Shown piece after piece: positions 25,589 through 33,278 of a DNA stretch of 42,758 bases (the stretch's first letter is position 1; every line of letters begins with the position of its first letter). The notes beneath the pieces were generated by a model. That model was not told the DNA's origin. It saw only the letters and a list, made by a program, of their open reading frames with translations, and did not search any database. The stretch covers positions 1 to 42,758 of the forward strand of contig NZ_JAFMOS010000635.1 in the NCBI RefSeq assembly GCF_019049755.1. Reading direction: 5' to 3'. The translations under genes were made by a program, and so were the position numbers. This DNA is from Rahnella perminowiae (lineage in GTDB: Bacteria; Pseudomonadota; Gammaproteobacteria; Enterobacterales; Enterobacteriaceae).

Positions 25589-26497
25589 ATGGAAAATCTC
25601 AGTAGCCTGAATGTGTTCGTCCATGTGGCAGAAACCCGAAGCTTTGTCGCGGCAGGGCGGATTTTGGGCGTGTCGGCGTCGGCGGTGGGCAAAAGTATTG
25701 CGCGCATGGAAAATAAGTTGAATGTGCGGCTGTTTCACCGCAGCACCCGCAGCGTGGCGCTGACCGCCGAAGGGACGCTGTTTCTCGAACGCTGCCGCAG
25801 GATTGTGGCGGAACTTGAAGCCGCGCAAAGCGAGCTGTCGCAACTGGCGGAATGTCCGCGTGGCAGGTTGCGGCTGAGTTTGCCGCAGGTCAGCACATTA
25901 CTTTTGCCGGTGCTGGGGGAGTTTATGCGCCGTTATCCCGATATTGAACTGGATCTGGATTTCACCGATCGGATTGTTGATGTGGTGGAAGAGGGGTTTG
26001 ACGCTGTGGTGCGCACCGGCCAGCTGGCTGACTCCCGATTGTCGATGCGTAAGCTGGGCACTTTCCATCATTTACTGGTCGGTGCGCCTGCCTATTTTGA
26101 ACAGCACGGTACGCCTGCGAAGCCCCAGGAACTGGTTGATCACCGTTGTCTGCATTTTCGTTTTCCCAACAGCGGCAAGCTTGAGATATGGCCGCTGCCG
26201 GAATATCAGGATTTGGCGCTACCGGTATCAATGGTTTGTAATAATATTGAAACCCGCCAATGCTTTGCGCTGCAGGGGCTGGGCATCGCTTGTCTGCCTG
26301 ATTTCAGTATCCGCAAAGAGCTGGCGCGCGGGCAACTGGTGACCGTGCTGGATGATTATGTGAAGCGCAGCGGTGACTTTTATATTTTATGGCCGTCCGG
26401 CGGTTATATGACACCGAAGTTACGGGTGCTGATTGATTTTCTCAGCGAACGGGTTTTCCCTGAAAAGCCTGAGCTGGCGCTGCGATGTCCTAATTAA
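25589..26497 (+). CDS. LysR-family transcriptional regulator
   Basis: A 302-residue regulator. Residues 1-60 form the winged helix (LNVFVHVAETRSFVAAGRILGVSASAVGKSIARMENKLNVRLFHRSTRSV, split here only for reference), and residues about 90-295 the two-lobed effector domain. The phrase GKSIARMENKLNVRLFHRSTR is typical of the subgroup that controls divergent dehydrogenase, hydrolase or exporter genes. GGGAG lies six bases before the ATG. It is divergent from the hydrolase/MFS operon and most likely regulates it. A perfect inverted repeat sits in its leader. The effector is unknown. Confidence 0.93.
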   Translation: MENLSSLNVFVHVAETRSFVAAGRILGVSASAVGKSIARMENKLNVRLFHRSTRSVALTAEGTLFLERCRRIVAELEAAQSELSQLAECPRGRLRLSLPQVSTLLLPVLGEFMRRYPDIELDLDFTDRIVDVVEEGFDAVVRTGQLADSRLSMRKLGTFHHLLVGAPAYFEQHGTPAKPQELVDHRCLHFRFPNSGKLEIWPLPEYQDLALPVSMVCNNIETRQCFALQGLGIACLPDFSIRKELARGQLVTVLDDYVKRSGDFYILWPSGGYMTPKLRVLIDFLSERVFPEKPELALRCPN

Positions 26498-26524
26498 ACC
26501 TATCTTTAACTGAGGGAGTGTGTG

Positions 26525-27016
26525 ATGAGTCATTCTGTCTTAATTGAACGCTTTTGTGCCGACGATCAGCGCGGTGTGGTTGAAGTGATCCTACCGATCC
26601 AGAATCACGAATTTGGTATTGCCATCACCGAAGCGCAGCAGCCTGATCTGCATGATATCCCACAATTTTATCAGTGCGGCACCGGGGATTTCTGGGTGGC
26701 ACGCTATGAAGGGAAAGTCGTGGGCACGCTGGGGCTGAAAGATATCGGCAACGCGCAGACGGCACTGCGCAAAATGTTTGTCAGCGCACCTTTTCGTGGC
26801 AGGGAATACGGCGTCGCCGCATTGTTACTCAACACGTTGCTGCACCATGCGCAGACGAAAAATGTGAAAGATATTTTTCTCGGCACGACAGACAAGTTTC
26901 TGGCGGCGCATCGTTTTTATGAAAAAAACGGTTTTAAGGAAATCAGGGTGCCGGATCTCCCGTCAGCTTTCCCGCTGATGGCGGTAGACAGTAAGTTTTA
27001 CCGTCTAACATTCTGA
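26525..27016 (+). CDS. GNAT-family N-acetyltransferase
   Basis: A 163-residue acetyltransferase. The acetyl-CoA site is KMFVSAPFRGREYGVAALLLNTLL, with the R-G-x-x-x-G turn near residue 95, and the C-terminal strand-helix is FLGTTDKFLAAHRFYEKNGFKEI. The ATG at 26525 follows GAGGGAG; the GTG at 26522 is less likely. It stands 27 bases after the LysR gene on the same strand and may be co-transcribed with it. Small-molecule or protein targets cannot be told. Confidence 0.9.
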   Translation: MSHSVLIERFCADDQRGVVEVILPIQNHEFGIAITEAQQPDLHDIPQFYQCGTGDFWVARYEGKVVGTLGLKDIGNAQTALRKMFVSAPFRGREYGVAALLLNTLLHHAQTKNVKDIFLGTTDKFLAAHRFYEKNGFKEIRVPDLPSAFPLMAVDSKFYRLTF

Positions 27017-27026
27017 TTTGTAAGGC

Positions 27027-27063
27027 TGTCAGGTTGCTGTCATGTCCGTGTCAGGTTGCTGTC
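27027..27063. repeat. 15-base direct repeat, 22-base period, upstream of the XRE regulator
   Basis: TGTCAGGTTGCTGTC occurs at 27027-27041 and again, identical, at 27049-27063. The 22-base period puts both copies on one face of the helix, about 70-100 bases before the XRE start. A binding site pair for that regulator is likely, but a simple duplication cannot be excluded. Confidence 0.6.
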
Positions 27064-27130
27064 GTGTTGATTTCCAATCTTACGTTGCATGCTGATTGGG
27101 TGTTCAACATTCACTCTACAGGTAAAACTT

Positions 27131-27610
27131 ATGCATCAGAGCAAAATCAGGCAACTTCGCATTTCCCGCGCATGGTCTCAGGAGCAACTGGCAGAACTTT
27201 CGTCACTGAGCGTGCGCACGGTACAGCGTATCGAAAATGGCGAGCAGGCCAGCCTTGAGACTCTCGGCGCTATCGCGGCAGCCTTTGATATCAAGGTGTC
27301 TGAACTGACAGAAAACGATGTGCAAACGGGCAGTTCGCCGGGGCAGGCGCTTGACGAACAGATAGAAAAAGCCAGATATCAGGTGGTGGAAGAAAGCGGT
27401 TTTTATCGTTCCGTTCTGTTGTGGGCGGTGATCAACGCAGGTTTGTTCGCGCTAAACCATTACACCTCACCGGATTCAAACTGGTTCGTCTGGCCTCTGT
27501 GTATCTGGGGCGGCATTTTATTATTACGTGGTTTACGCATCTTTGTATTTCGTGGAACGTTAGAGCGCTGGCAGAAGGCGCGTTTACAAAAATTAATACG
27601 CAAGCCCTGA
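27131..27610 (+). CDS. XRE-family regulator with a two-helix membrane domain
   Basis: A 159-residue protein. Residues 1-65 are a Cro/C1 helix-turn-helix (KIRQLRISRAWSQEQLAELSSLSVRTVQRIENG). Residues about 95-145 carry two hydrophobic helices (YRSVLLWAVINAGLFALNHY, and FVWPLCIWGGILLLRGLRIFVF), matching the 2TM domain found fused to such regulators; the end is basic. It is therefore a membrane-anchored DNA-binding protein, perhaps sensing membrane state. I chose the ATG at 27131 rather than an earlier start, because the helix-turn-helix begins directly after it. A direct repeat precedes the gene. It stands alone. Confidence 0.85.
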   Translation: MHQSKIRQLRISRAWSQEQLAELSSLSVRTVQRIENGEQASLETLGAIAAAFDIKVSELTENDVQTGSSPGQALDEQIEKARYQVVEESGFYRSVLLWAVINAGLFALNHYTSPDSNWFVWPLCIWGGILLLRGLRIFVFRGTLERWQKARLQKLIRKP

Positions 27611-27741
27611 GGGGAGACGTTCAGCTAAAGCGCCAGGATTAGTCACAAGCAAAACCGCCCTGACTGAGACATATCAAAACCCCTGCCTGACATGCTGCTA
27701 TCCTCTGTAATATTCAGGGTTATTAGCTCAACGGACAGAGA

Positions 27742-29304
27742 ATGGATCAGCAGTGGCGGTTTGCATTTAATCTTAAAAGACTGATATTGCTTCTTGCACT
27801 GATGAGTACGCTTGTCACCTTGCTCAGCAGCTATCTGGCAATTTTCCAGGTAGAGAAGAAACTCCTCATCGAATCCTCCCTGCGGGCGAGTCAGTCGTTT
27901 GCAACCCGGCTGTCGCTGACAGCCGATTTGTTTTTCAATGCGGCACAGAAGCAGGTTACCTATAGCGCTGATTTACTCGGTGACCGGTTTAATAATGTTG
28001 ATGCGCTGACCGAAGAAGCTGATCGTTTGCAGGTACAAAGTAAGCGCTTCAGTTCGGTGCTGGTGGTGGATAAAACCGGCGTTGTGCGCGCGGCTTCACG
28101 AAACTCTGCGGCGATGGTCGGTTTAACTCTGGTGTCTGAGGCCAATACCGTTGCACTGAAAACCCGCAATCCGGTGCTCAGCTCGCCCTTTCGCACCCCG
28201 CAGAACAATCACATAATTGTGCTTTCCTCCCCCATCCGTAATGCGCGAAGCGGCTATCTTGGGTATCTGGCGACTGAAATTGATCTGGGTAAAAACAGTA
28301 TTGTGGATACGCTGATTAATGCCCGCAATTACCGCAAAGATGCCTACATTTATGTCATCGACCGTGAAGGTGACGTGTTGTATCGCGCCGCGTCAGGCTG
28401 GATCGAGAGTGCGCCGCAGGGGCATGTGAACAAGGCATTGCTGGGCGGCCGGGAACAGGGTTTTTTACGTATGGATAACCTGCAGGGCGAGGAATCCCTG
28501 GCCGGTTTTTCCACGATGGAAGTGGCGGGCTGGACGGTACTGGTGCTGCACCCGGCAAAAGATGATGTGGTGCTGTTATATCACGTCATGATGCAGGTTT
28601 TGTTATACACGCTGCCGATTGTCATTCTGGTGTTCATCTGCATCTGGCTGCTGACGCGCTATATTTCACGCCCGCTGCGACAGCTGGCCTCGAAAGCTGA
28701 CACCATGGATTCACATGATGTTTCCGAGGAAATTCAGCAGATCAATGCCTGGTATTATGAAGCGTCGAAGCTGAAAACGGTGATGTTGCAGGGGATCAGG
28801 CTGTTGCATCAACGCATCGAACAACTGAGTGCCGAAGCCCATACTGACACGATGACCGGGCTGCTGAACCGGCGCGGCTTTTATGAGGCCGTGGATAAAC
28901 AGCTAACGGAGTCGTCGCGCATCGCGGTTATTACACTCGATATCGATCACTTCAAAAAAATAAACGATACCTGCGGGCATGATGTGGGCGATGTGGTGAT
29001 CACCCAGCTGGCGCGCCATATTCTGAGTAATTCGCGGGAGGGCGATTTGTTATGCCGCATGGGGGGCGAGGAGTTTCTGTTACTGCTGCCTGATGCATCA
29101 CTGACACAGGCTATTCAGCTTGCTGAACGTTTGCGTAAACAGGTTGAAGTGCAGCAGTTTGAGGGCGCCGGTCAGGTGACGATTTCACTCGGAGTAACGC
29201 TGTTTTATCCTGGCAAAGTCAATATTGACGGGGCATTGAAAACGGCAGACAAAGCGCTGTATCAGGCCAAAAATGAAGGGCGTAACCGCGTGGTAAATCT
29301 ATAA
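27742..29304 (+). CDS. diguanylate cyclase with dCache sensor
   Basis: A 520-residue membrane enzyme that makes cyclic di-GMP. The first membrane helix is at about 13-35, a periplasmic double-Cache domain at about 40-275, the second helix at about 285-308, a short HAMP-like linker follows, and the GGDEF domain occupies about 355-518. The active-site motif is GGEEF at residues 441-445. The inhibitory site RxxD (R432-E-G-D435) lies five residues before it, so product inhibition is expected. Also seen are DTMTGLLNRRGFYE and LDIDHFKKINDTCGHDVGD. There is no EAL domain. The ligand of the Cache domain is unknown; it lacks the RxWY amino-acid motif seen in the chemoreceptor. Confidence 0.94.
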   Translation: MDQQWRFAFNLKRLILLLALMSTLVTLLSSYLAIFQVEKKLLIESSLRASQSFATRLSLTADLFFNAAQKQVTYSADLLGDRFNNVDALTEEADRLQVQSKRFSSVLVVDKTGVVRAASRNSAAMVGLTLVSEANTVALKTRNPVLSSPFRTPQNNHIIVLSSPIRNARSGYLGYLATEIDLGKNSIVDTLINARNYRKDAYIYVIDREGDVLYRAASGWIESAPQGHVNKALLGGREQGFLRMDNLQGEESLAGFSTMEVAGWTVLVLHPAKDDVVLLYHVMMQVLLYTLPIVILVFICIWLLTRYISRPLRQLASKADTMDSHDVSEEIQQINAWYYEASKLKTVMLQGIRLLHQRIEQLSAEAHTDTMTGLLNRRGFYEAVDKQLTESSRIAVITLDIDHFKKINDTCGHDVGDVVITQLARHILSNSREGDLLCRMGGEEFLLLLPDASLTQAIQLAERLRKQVEVQQFEGAGQVTISLGVTLFYPGKVNIDGALKTADKALYQAKNEGRNRVVNL

Positions 29305-29341
29305 GTACGACTGTACGCATCAGGCTCAATGGGGAGAAAAG

Positions 29342-29370
29342 GCTCAGGCACCGTGCCTGAGCTTATTTTT
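29342..29370. terminator. bidirectional terminator after the diguanylate cyclase
   Basis: GCTCAGGCA / TGCCTGAGC with a three-base loop, followed by TTATTTTT on the plus side and CTTTTC on the minus side. It serves the cyclase and the convergent small gene. Confidence 0.85.
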
Positions 29371-29641
29371 AGCGGGAACCCGGCAGCAGGGATTCCGTGC
29401 ATTTGAAGACGTCTTCGCGGAATTTTCGTGAGGCGTCATCCAGATCAGCCTGGTTGGCGACATCTGCACGGTTGGCTTCCAGCGCCTGATTGACGGCGAG
29501 GGTGAAGGCATTTTCCTGGCTGGCATTAAGCACATTACCCACGCTGCCGAACAGCAGACGCATGGCGGAAATCTGCACCAGGAGCTCACGGTTTACGCGC
29601 TCAAGCTGGTCAACACGTTTGTTCAGGGTTTCATCACTCAT
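29369..29641 (-). CDS. hypothetical coiled-coil protein
   Basis: A 90-residue cytoplasmic protein. The N-terminal half (KRVDQLERVNRELLVQISAMRLLFGS) has heptad leucine, valine and isoleucine spacing, so it should form a coiled coil; the second half is acidic and helical (ALEANRADVANQADLDDASRKF) with one cysteine near the end (KCTES). I do not recognise the family; the layout recalls the small YecF-type proteins, but the sequences do not clearly match. AAGGAG lies seven bases before the ATG at 29641, which is why I prefer it over the longer frame. Confidence 0.75.
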   Translation of the reverse strand: MSDETLNKRVDQLERVNRELLVQISAMRLLFGSVGNVLNASQENAFTLAVNQALEANRADVANQADLDDASRKFREDVFKCTESLLPGSR

Positions 29642-29691
29642 AGGTGTCTCCTTATTTAATTGCCGCACACCATAACAAAAGCACTGCCATG

Positions 29692-29709
29692 AAAAAACCG
29701 TCTTACGGT
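29692..29709 (-). terminator. probable terminator of the yiaF-like gene
   Basis: Read on the minus strand: ACCGT, AAG, ACGGT, then TTTTTT. The stem is only five base pairs, but the T-run is good and it lies 22 bases after the gene's stop. Confidence 0.55.
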
Positions 29710-29731
29710 GGCGGAGGCTTTGCCTGACGGA

Positions 29732-30457
29732 TTAACGCACCATTTGCTGCATCTGACGGCTGAGTTGCATCAGTTGTGCATTCAGCGGCACCAGCTGTTG
29801 CTGAATGGCATTGTATTTATCCAGCTGCTTCTGGTTGGCGAATTGCAGACGATTGCCGGTGATGGTGACATTTTTACCCTGATTTTTGATGAAGTCGGCT
29901 TTCGCCACAATCAGGTTCAACACCTGCGGCAATAAATCGAATACCTGTTCCGTGATTTGTGTCGGTTTAACGATGGTTTTCTCGTAGGCCTGATCATAAA
30001 TCTTCTTCAGGTCATCTGGCTGTTTCAGTGCCGCATGCCGGGTATCGGCCTGGGTTTTGAGCAGCACAATTTTTTCTTTCCATTTTTCACTGCTGTCAGC
30101 CATTTTTTTCAGATCATCGCGTTGTTCCAGCAGATTACTGACGCTGTTTACGCCGTTCATGCCGGCAAAAACCGGTACCAGCGAAGAATCCAGTTCGATA
30201 TTCATCTGATGATGAAAACCGGTGATGATCGCGTAATCTTGGGTGTAATCGCCAAACTGTTTTTTCTGCGCTTCGGTCAGTTGCGGGACGGCCAGTGCGG
30301 GTTTATCGAGGATCCGCGACTGAAGAAAATCTATAAAAGCTTTGCGTTGCGCGGGTTCTTTATCACCGCAGCCGCTGAGGGCAAACATCATCAGCAACAA
30401 CATAAAAGGCAGCAAAAATACGCGGTGGAAAGCCTGAGAGCGGGGCGCTGAATGCAT
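29732..30457 (-). CDS. yiaF: DUF3053 lipoprotein, YiaF-like
   Basis: A 241-residue lipoprotein precursor (E. coli YiaF about 236). The signal ends in MMFALSGC, with cysteine 30 the likely acylation site, followed by GDKE; aspartate is not directly at +2. The diagnostic start of the mature domain is QRKAFIDFLQSRIL, then LTEAQKKQFGDYTQDYAII, shared with E. coli YiaF (QRKAFIDFLQ, ADQKKQFG). The rest is helical, with KQPDDLKKIYDQA and a long C-terminal helix rich in glutamine. The role is unknown; relatives are inner- or outer-membrane lipoproteins of unknown function. It is divergent from the yaiW-like gene. Confidence 0.88.
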   Translation of the reverse strand: MHSAPRSQAFHRVFLLPFMLLLMMFALSGCGDKEPAQRKAFIDFLQSRILDKPALAVPQLTEAQKKQFGDYTQDYAIITGFHHQMNIELDSSLVPVFAGMNGVNSVSNLLEQRDDLKKMADSSEKWKEKIVLLKTQADTRHAALKQPDDLKKIYDQAYEKTIVKPTQITEQVFDLLPQVLNLIVAKADFIKNQGKNVTITGNRLQFANQKQLDKYNAIQQQLVPLNAQLMQLSRQMQQMVR

Positions 30458-30588
30458 AATTTCCGTGTTCCTTTATCTCCATCATCAGAGTCTTAACCTT
30501 AACGCATAAAGATAATTTTTTGCTAGATCGGTATAGCTATCTTCGCTAACGTCACCCTCAGAGTCATTTATTCAGGGAATGTATAACT

Positions 30589-31695
30589 TTGAAGCAAAAG
30601 TCATTTTCGATAAAACAGTTCGCGCCCGCGCTGGCCATAATGATCCTGGCCGGATGTACATCGACGAAAAAAAGCGAAACGCCGGTGCAAAATCCGCATG
30701 ATGTGAAAGCGGATATTGTGAGGCTGATGCCAGCATCGGCCCCTGACAGAAAAGGTTGGGCGACTGATATTACGGCCGCTTTTACGACGCAGGGCATCCC
30801 GGCGACGACCGAAAACATCTGTTCCGTACTGGCGGTGGCGCAACAGGAATCCAATTTCAACGCCGATGCGCCGGTGCCGGGATTAGGCAAAATTGCCTGG
30901 AAAGAGATTGACCGGCGCGCCGATGCGGTTCATGTGCCTAATTTCCTGGTGCACACAGCGCTGTTGCTGAAATCCCCGAACGGAAAATCCTACAGTGAGC
31001 GGCTGGATAACGTAAAAACCGAGAAACAGCTGAGCGCTATTTTTGATGATTTTATTGATATGGTGCCGATGGGACAGAAGCTGTTCGGTAATTTGAATCC
31101 GGTGCATACCGGCGGGCCGATGCAGGTCAGCATCGCGTTTGCCGAGCAAAACGCCAAAGGCTACCCGTATAAAATCGACGGTTCGATCCGCAACGAAGTG
31201 TTCAGCCGCCGTGGCGGTGTGTATTTTGGCGTCAGACACCTGTTGGGATATCCGGCGAATTACACGCAACCGCTGTACCGCTTTGCCGATTTTAATGCCG
31301 GTTGGTATGCCAGCCGTAACGCCGCGTTTCAGAGCGCGGTAAGTAAAATATCGGGCATTCCGCTGGCACTGGACGGTGACCTGATTAACTACGGCACGGA
31401 TAAACCGGGCGGCACAGAGCTGGCGGTACGCACACTGAGCAAACGTCTGGACATCAGCAATTCGGCCATCCGTAAGGCCCTGGAGAAGGGAGAGCAACTG
31501 GGGTTTGAAGATACCCGGCTCTATAAGCAGGTCTTTGCGCTGGCAGATAAAACCACCGGCAAACGTCAGCCGCGCGAAATGCTGCCGGGTATCACGTTGG
31601 AAAGTCCGAAGATTACCCGCAAGCTGACCACCGCCTGGTTTGCCAAACGGGTGGACGGCCGCCGCGCAGATTGTATGAAAAGAGCGGGAGGATAA
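30589..31695 (+). CDS. yaiW: DUF1615 outer-membrane lipoprotein, YaiW-like
   Basis: A 368-residue lipoprotein (E. coli YaiW 364). It is translated from TTG at 30589: no ATG precedes the signal, and only this start gives the complete signal peptide KQKSFSIKQFAPALAIMILAGC, with acylated Cys23. AGGGA lies about 10 bases upstream. The mature protein shares long blocks with YaiW: CSVLAVAQQESN, a KIAWKEIDRRA segment, LNPVHTGGPMQVSIAFAEQ, FADFNAGWYASRNAAFQ, and PREMLPGITLESPKITR. E. coli YaiW is surface exposed and aids uptake of the peptide Bac7. AQQESN followed by GGPMQVS suggests a lytic-transglycosylase-like fold, an inference from the pattern. Confidence 0.93.
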   Translation: MKQKSFSIKQFAPALAIMILAGCTSTKKSETPVQNPHDVKADIVRLMPASAPDRKGWATDITAAFTTQGIPATTENICSVLAVAQQESNFNADAPVPGLGKIAWKEIDRRADAVHVPNFLVHTALLLKSPNGKSYSERLDNVKTEKQLSAIFDDFIDMVPMGQKLFGNLNPVHTGGPMQVSIAFAEQNAKGYPYKIDGSIRNEVFSRRGGVYFGVRHLLGYPANYTQPLYRFADFNAGWYASRNAAFQSAVSKISGIPLALDGDLINYGTDKPGGTELAVRTLSKRLDISNSAIRKALEKGEQLGFEDTRLYKQVFALADKTTGKRQPREMLPGITLESPKITRKLTTAWFAKRVDGRRADCMKRAGG

Positions 31696-31700
31696 GGTTT

Positions 31701-31728
31701 AAAGCCTGCCGGAGCAGGGTGGGCTTTC
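31701..31728 (+). terminator. weak terminator after the yaiW-like gene
   Basis: CCTGC / GCAGG around CGGA, inside AAAGC / GCTTT, with a bulge on the right side. The trailing T-run is short (TTTCTC). Confidence 0.4.
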
Positions 31729-31828
31729 TCATTATTTAATCGGACTACAGCCGTTGTCACGGGCGGCCTGAGCGTTATTTTCCCCTGGAATAAAAACACA
31801 GCTAATATCATTGTGTTGAAATAAAAGC

Positions 31829-31858
31829 TTGCTTAATAAATCCGGCTGTGTGTAAATA
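31829..31858 (+). promoter_or_regulatory. promoter of the cold-shock gene
   Basis: TTGCTT at 31829-31834 and TAAATA at 31853-31858, 18 bases apart, behind an A+T-rich upstream stretch. Initiation at about 31864 would begin the transcript with the cold box. Confidence 0.6.
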
Positions 31859-31863
31859 GCGTC

Positions 31864-32047
31864 AACGGTTTGTGGTTAAGACCTATTTATGTAAGACATT
31901 TTAGTAAAGCAGTTCCTGGTTCAAGTGATATAGCAAATCCTTTCTCCGACGAATTTCCTTCTCTGATGCATCCATAAGTATTTCAAATAAAAACAGACCT
32001 ATATTGCCCTATGGCATCATAAAATAAAAACGAAGAAGGTATTTCCT
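31864..32047 (+). promoter_or_regulatory. cspA-type cold-shock leader (cold box and RNA thermosensor)
   Basis: The 180-base 5' leader starts with ACGGTTTG-N8-AGACC (31865-31883), the cold box of E. coli cspA, which starts ACGGUUUG and has AGACC close by. Near its 3' end, CTATATTGCC and TATGGCA recall the cspA leader's TATCGCC and AGGCA, followed by an A-rich stretch and GAAGAAGG. In E. coli this leader refolds in the cold to expose the ribosome site. The similarity is partial but in the right order. Confidence 0.75.
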
Positions 32048-32260
32048 ATGTCTAATAAAATGACTGGTTTAGTAAAATGGTTTGACGCTGGTAAAGGTTT
32101 CGGTTTCATCTCCCCTGCAGACGGCAGCAAAGACGTGTTCGTTCACTTCTCTGCAATCCAGAGCAATGATTTCAAAACCCTGGACGAAGGTCAGAACGTT
32201 GAGTTCACCATCGAAAATGGTCAGAAAGGCCCATCAGCGGGTAACGTTGTCGTTCTGTAA
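32048..32260 (+). CDS. cold-shock protein, CspA family (closest to CspB/CspG by eye)
   Basis: A 70-residue single-domain RNA chaperone. RNP1 is KGFGFI (residues 16-21) and RNP2 is VFVHF (30-34). The beginning ([12 protein letters not shown]) is the same as that of E. coli CspB and CspG. It binds single-stranded RNA and DNA and melts secondary structure after a temperature drop. AGAAGG lies seven or eight bases before the ATG. The cspA-type leader upstream indicates cold induction at the level of mRNA stability and translation. A strong terminator follows about 100 bases after the stop. Confidence 0.95.
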   Translation: MSNKMTGLVKWFDAGKGFGFISPADGSKDVFVHFSAIQSNDFKTLDEGQNVEFTIENGQKGPSAGNVVVL

Positions 32261-32361
32261 TGTCGCCTGATATTGAAGGCAAACACTCTGCAATAGCGAA
32301 GATGGGTTAAACCCGGAGCAGCCAGAATAATTGTTTCGATATCGACATTATTAATGACAAA

Positions 32362-32395
32362 AATAAACCCTGGCCAACGCCGGGGTTTATTATTT
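32362..32395 (+). terminator. terminator after the cold-shock gene
   Basis: AATAAACCC-TGG / CCG-GGGTTTATT, a 12-pair stem with one wobble and a six-base loop, followed by ATTTATT. Symmetric enough to act in both directions. Confidence 0.75.
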
Positions 32396-32570
32396 ATTAA
32401 GCTTCTGAATTTATTTCCGGAGCCATAACAGAAAAGGCGGTTGAATTATTATTCCCCCCAGTCGTTTTTTCTGTTATGAAAAGGTCGTGCTCAGGCCGCG
32501 CAATGTCGGAGTGTTCGATGGACGCTTGCGCCATAATATGACGGCCGGGAAAGCACCGGCACTTCTTCCC

Positions 32571-32684
32571 TTCATACTTCAAGCCGCAGATGCGTTGGCC
32601 GCACTCAGTCACCCGAATCACTTACATAAGTAAGCTCATCGGGACTCCTTCTCTTGCCGCCTTCCTGCAACTCGAATTATTCGT
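32571..32684. repeat. palindromic intergenic repeat of Yersinia/Serratia type
   Basis: The segment starts TTCATACTTCAAG and ends CTGCAACTCGAATTATT, imperfectly self-complementary, with a central CTTACATAAGTAAG. I know near-identical dispersed copies from Yersinia and Serratia intergenic regions, where they form long hairpins when transcribed. It lies between the cold-shock gene and the small-ORF cluster. The remaining bases of the 32261-32902 gap hold the terminators, the candidate small RNA and no gene I would support. Confidence 0.65.
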
Positions 32685-32751
32685 GAATAAGAGCAAATCG
32701 CTCATCTTCCCAAATCCCAAATCCCCATTGATGCCTTTGCCGGAAAACAGG

Positions 32752-32778
32752 CAAAAAAAAGCCCGCACGCGGCGGGCA
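32752..32778 (-). terminator. rho-independent terminator of the small-ORF cluster
   Basis: On the minus strand GCCCGC, CGCGT, GCGGGC, then TTTTTTTT. Strong. Confidence 0.88.
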
Positions 32779-32870
32779 AAATAACAGGGTTCTACAGGGG
32801 TATTACACAGGGACATCACACAACATTTGATGGATTTAAGATACCAAACCTTGTGTATGGTTTTGTCATC
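32752..32870 (-). ncRNA. candidate small RNA or 3'UTR-derived RNA
   Basis: On the minus strand, downstream of a 45-residue ORF, a hairpin (AACC / GGTT around ATACACAA, near 32843-32858) is followed by about 70 unpaired A/U-rich and C-rich bases and a G+C-rich terminator with eight T residues. A long T-run and a single-stranded C-rich region are usual for Hfq-bound small RNAs. No known family was recognised and no clear promoter was found, so release from the 3' end of the small-ORF message is as likely. The 5' end is a guess. Confidence 0.35.
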
Positions 32871-32902
32871 ACCCGGTAAGGTTAATCCAGCAGATGTAAG
32901 CC

Positions 32903-33040
32903 TTATTTGTGCGCATAATGCGTAATCACCTGATCAATTTTGGCGTCCGCCAGCGCAATTCCTTTCTGTATCAACGACTCTGAACCGATGCCTGCCAGCA
33001 CGATAACGACGGCAACAATCATTAATCCTTTGTATGTCAT
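32903..33040 (-). CDS. small membrane protein, 45 residues
   Basis: A reading frame too short for a usual gene call: MTYKGLMIVAVVIVLAGIG, one membrane helix, then an amphipathic, charged tail (QKGIALADAKIDQVITHYAHK). AAAGGG lies five bases before the ATG. It is the third of three tiny membrane ORFs on this strand and lies nearest their common terminator. Its layout (short basic head, helix, amphipathic tail ending in histidine) is like that of the 49-residue protein beside yniD. I do not recognise a family. Confidence 0.6.
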   Translation of the reverse strand: MTYKGLMIVAVVIVLAGIGSESLIQKGIALADAKIDQVITHYAHK

Positions 33041-33133
33041 GGCTTGCCCTTTCGCATTTCTCAATCAATGGCAGCATTATGCGACGATACTCACGGTACC
33101 GCCACAAGGCAGGGGAAAACGCAGGGAAAGATG

Positions 33134-33244
33134 TTATGCGCCTAAATGGCCGACGGTGAAATAATTTACCAGACCAACGATAACCAGCAGCGCGATGGCG
33201 GCTGCAGTATAGAGAATGATGCGCTTCGGGCTGTAAAATGCCAT
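33134..33244 (-). CDS. small membrane protein, 36 residues
   Basis: Translated MAFYSPKRIILYTAAAIALL and onward to VNYFTVGHLGA: a positively charged head, one hydrophobic helix of about 20 residues and a short tail. AAGGAC stands six bases before the ATG. It starts 34 bases after the stop of the 29-residue ORF and is followed by the 45-residue ORF after 93 bases. I do not recognise it. The helix, the charge pattern obeying the positive-inside rule, and the ribosome site are the evidence that it is real. Confidence 0.6.
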   Translation of the reverse strand: MAFYSPKRIILYTAAAIALLVIVGLVNYFTVGHLGA

Positions 33245-33278
33245 GAAATGTCCTTATTTATCCGTCGTCAATGCTGCT

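Noticed and set aside
32397..32534. Possible 45-residue minus-strand protein (MAQASIEHSDIARP...)
   Set aside because: The composition is protein-like, but there is no ribosome site, the frame runs into the cold-shock terminator, and no family was recognised. It may be a remnant.
32622..32819. Minus-strand frame of 65 codons
   Set aside because: It spans the strong terminator with eight T residues and part of the palindromic repeat, so it cannot be a continuous gene.
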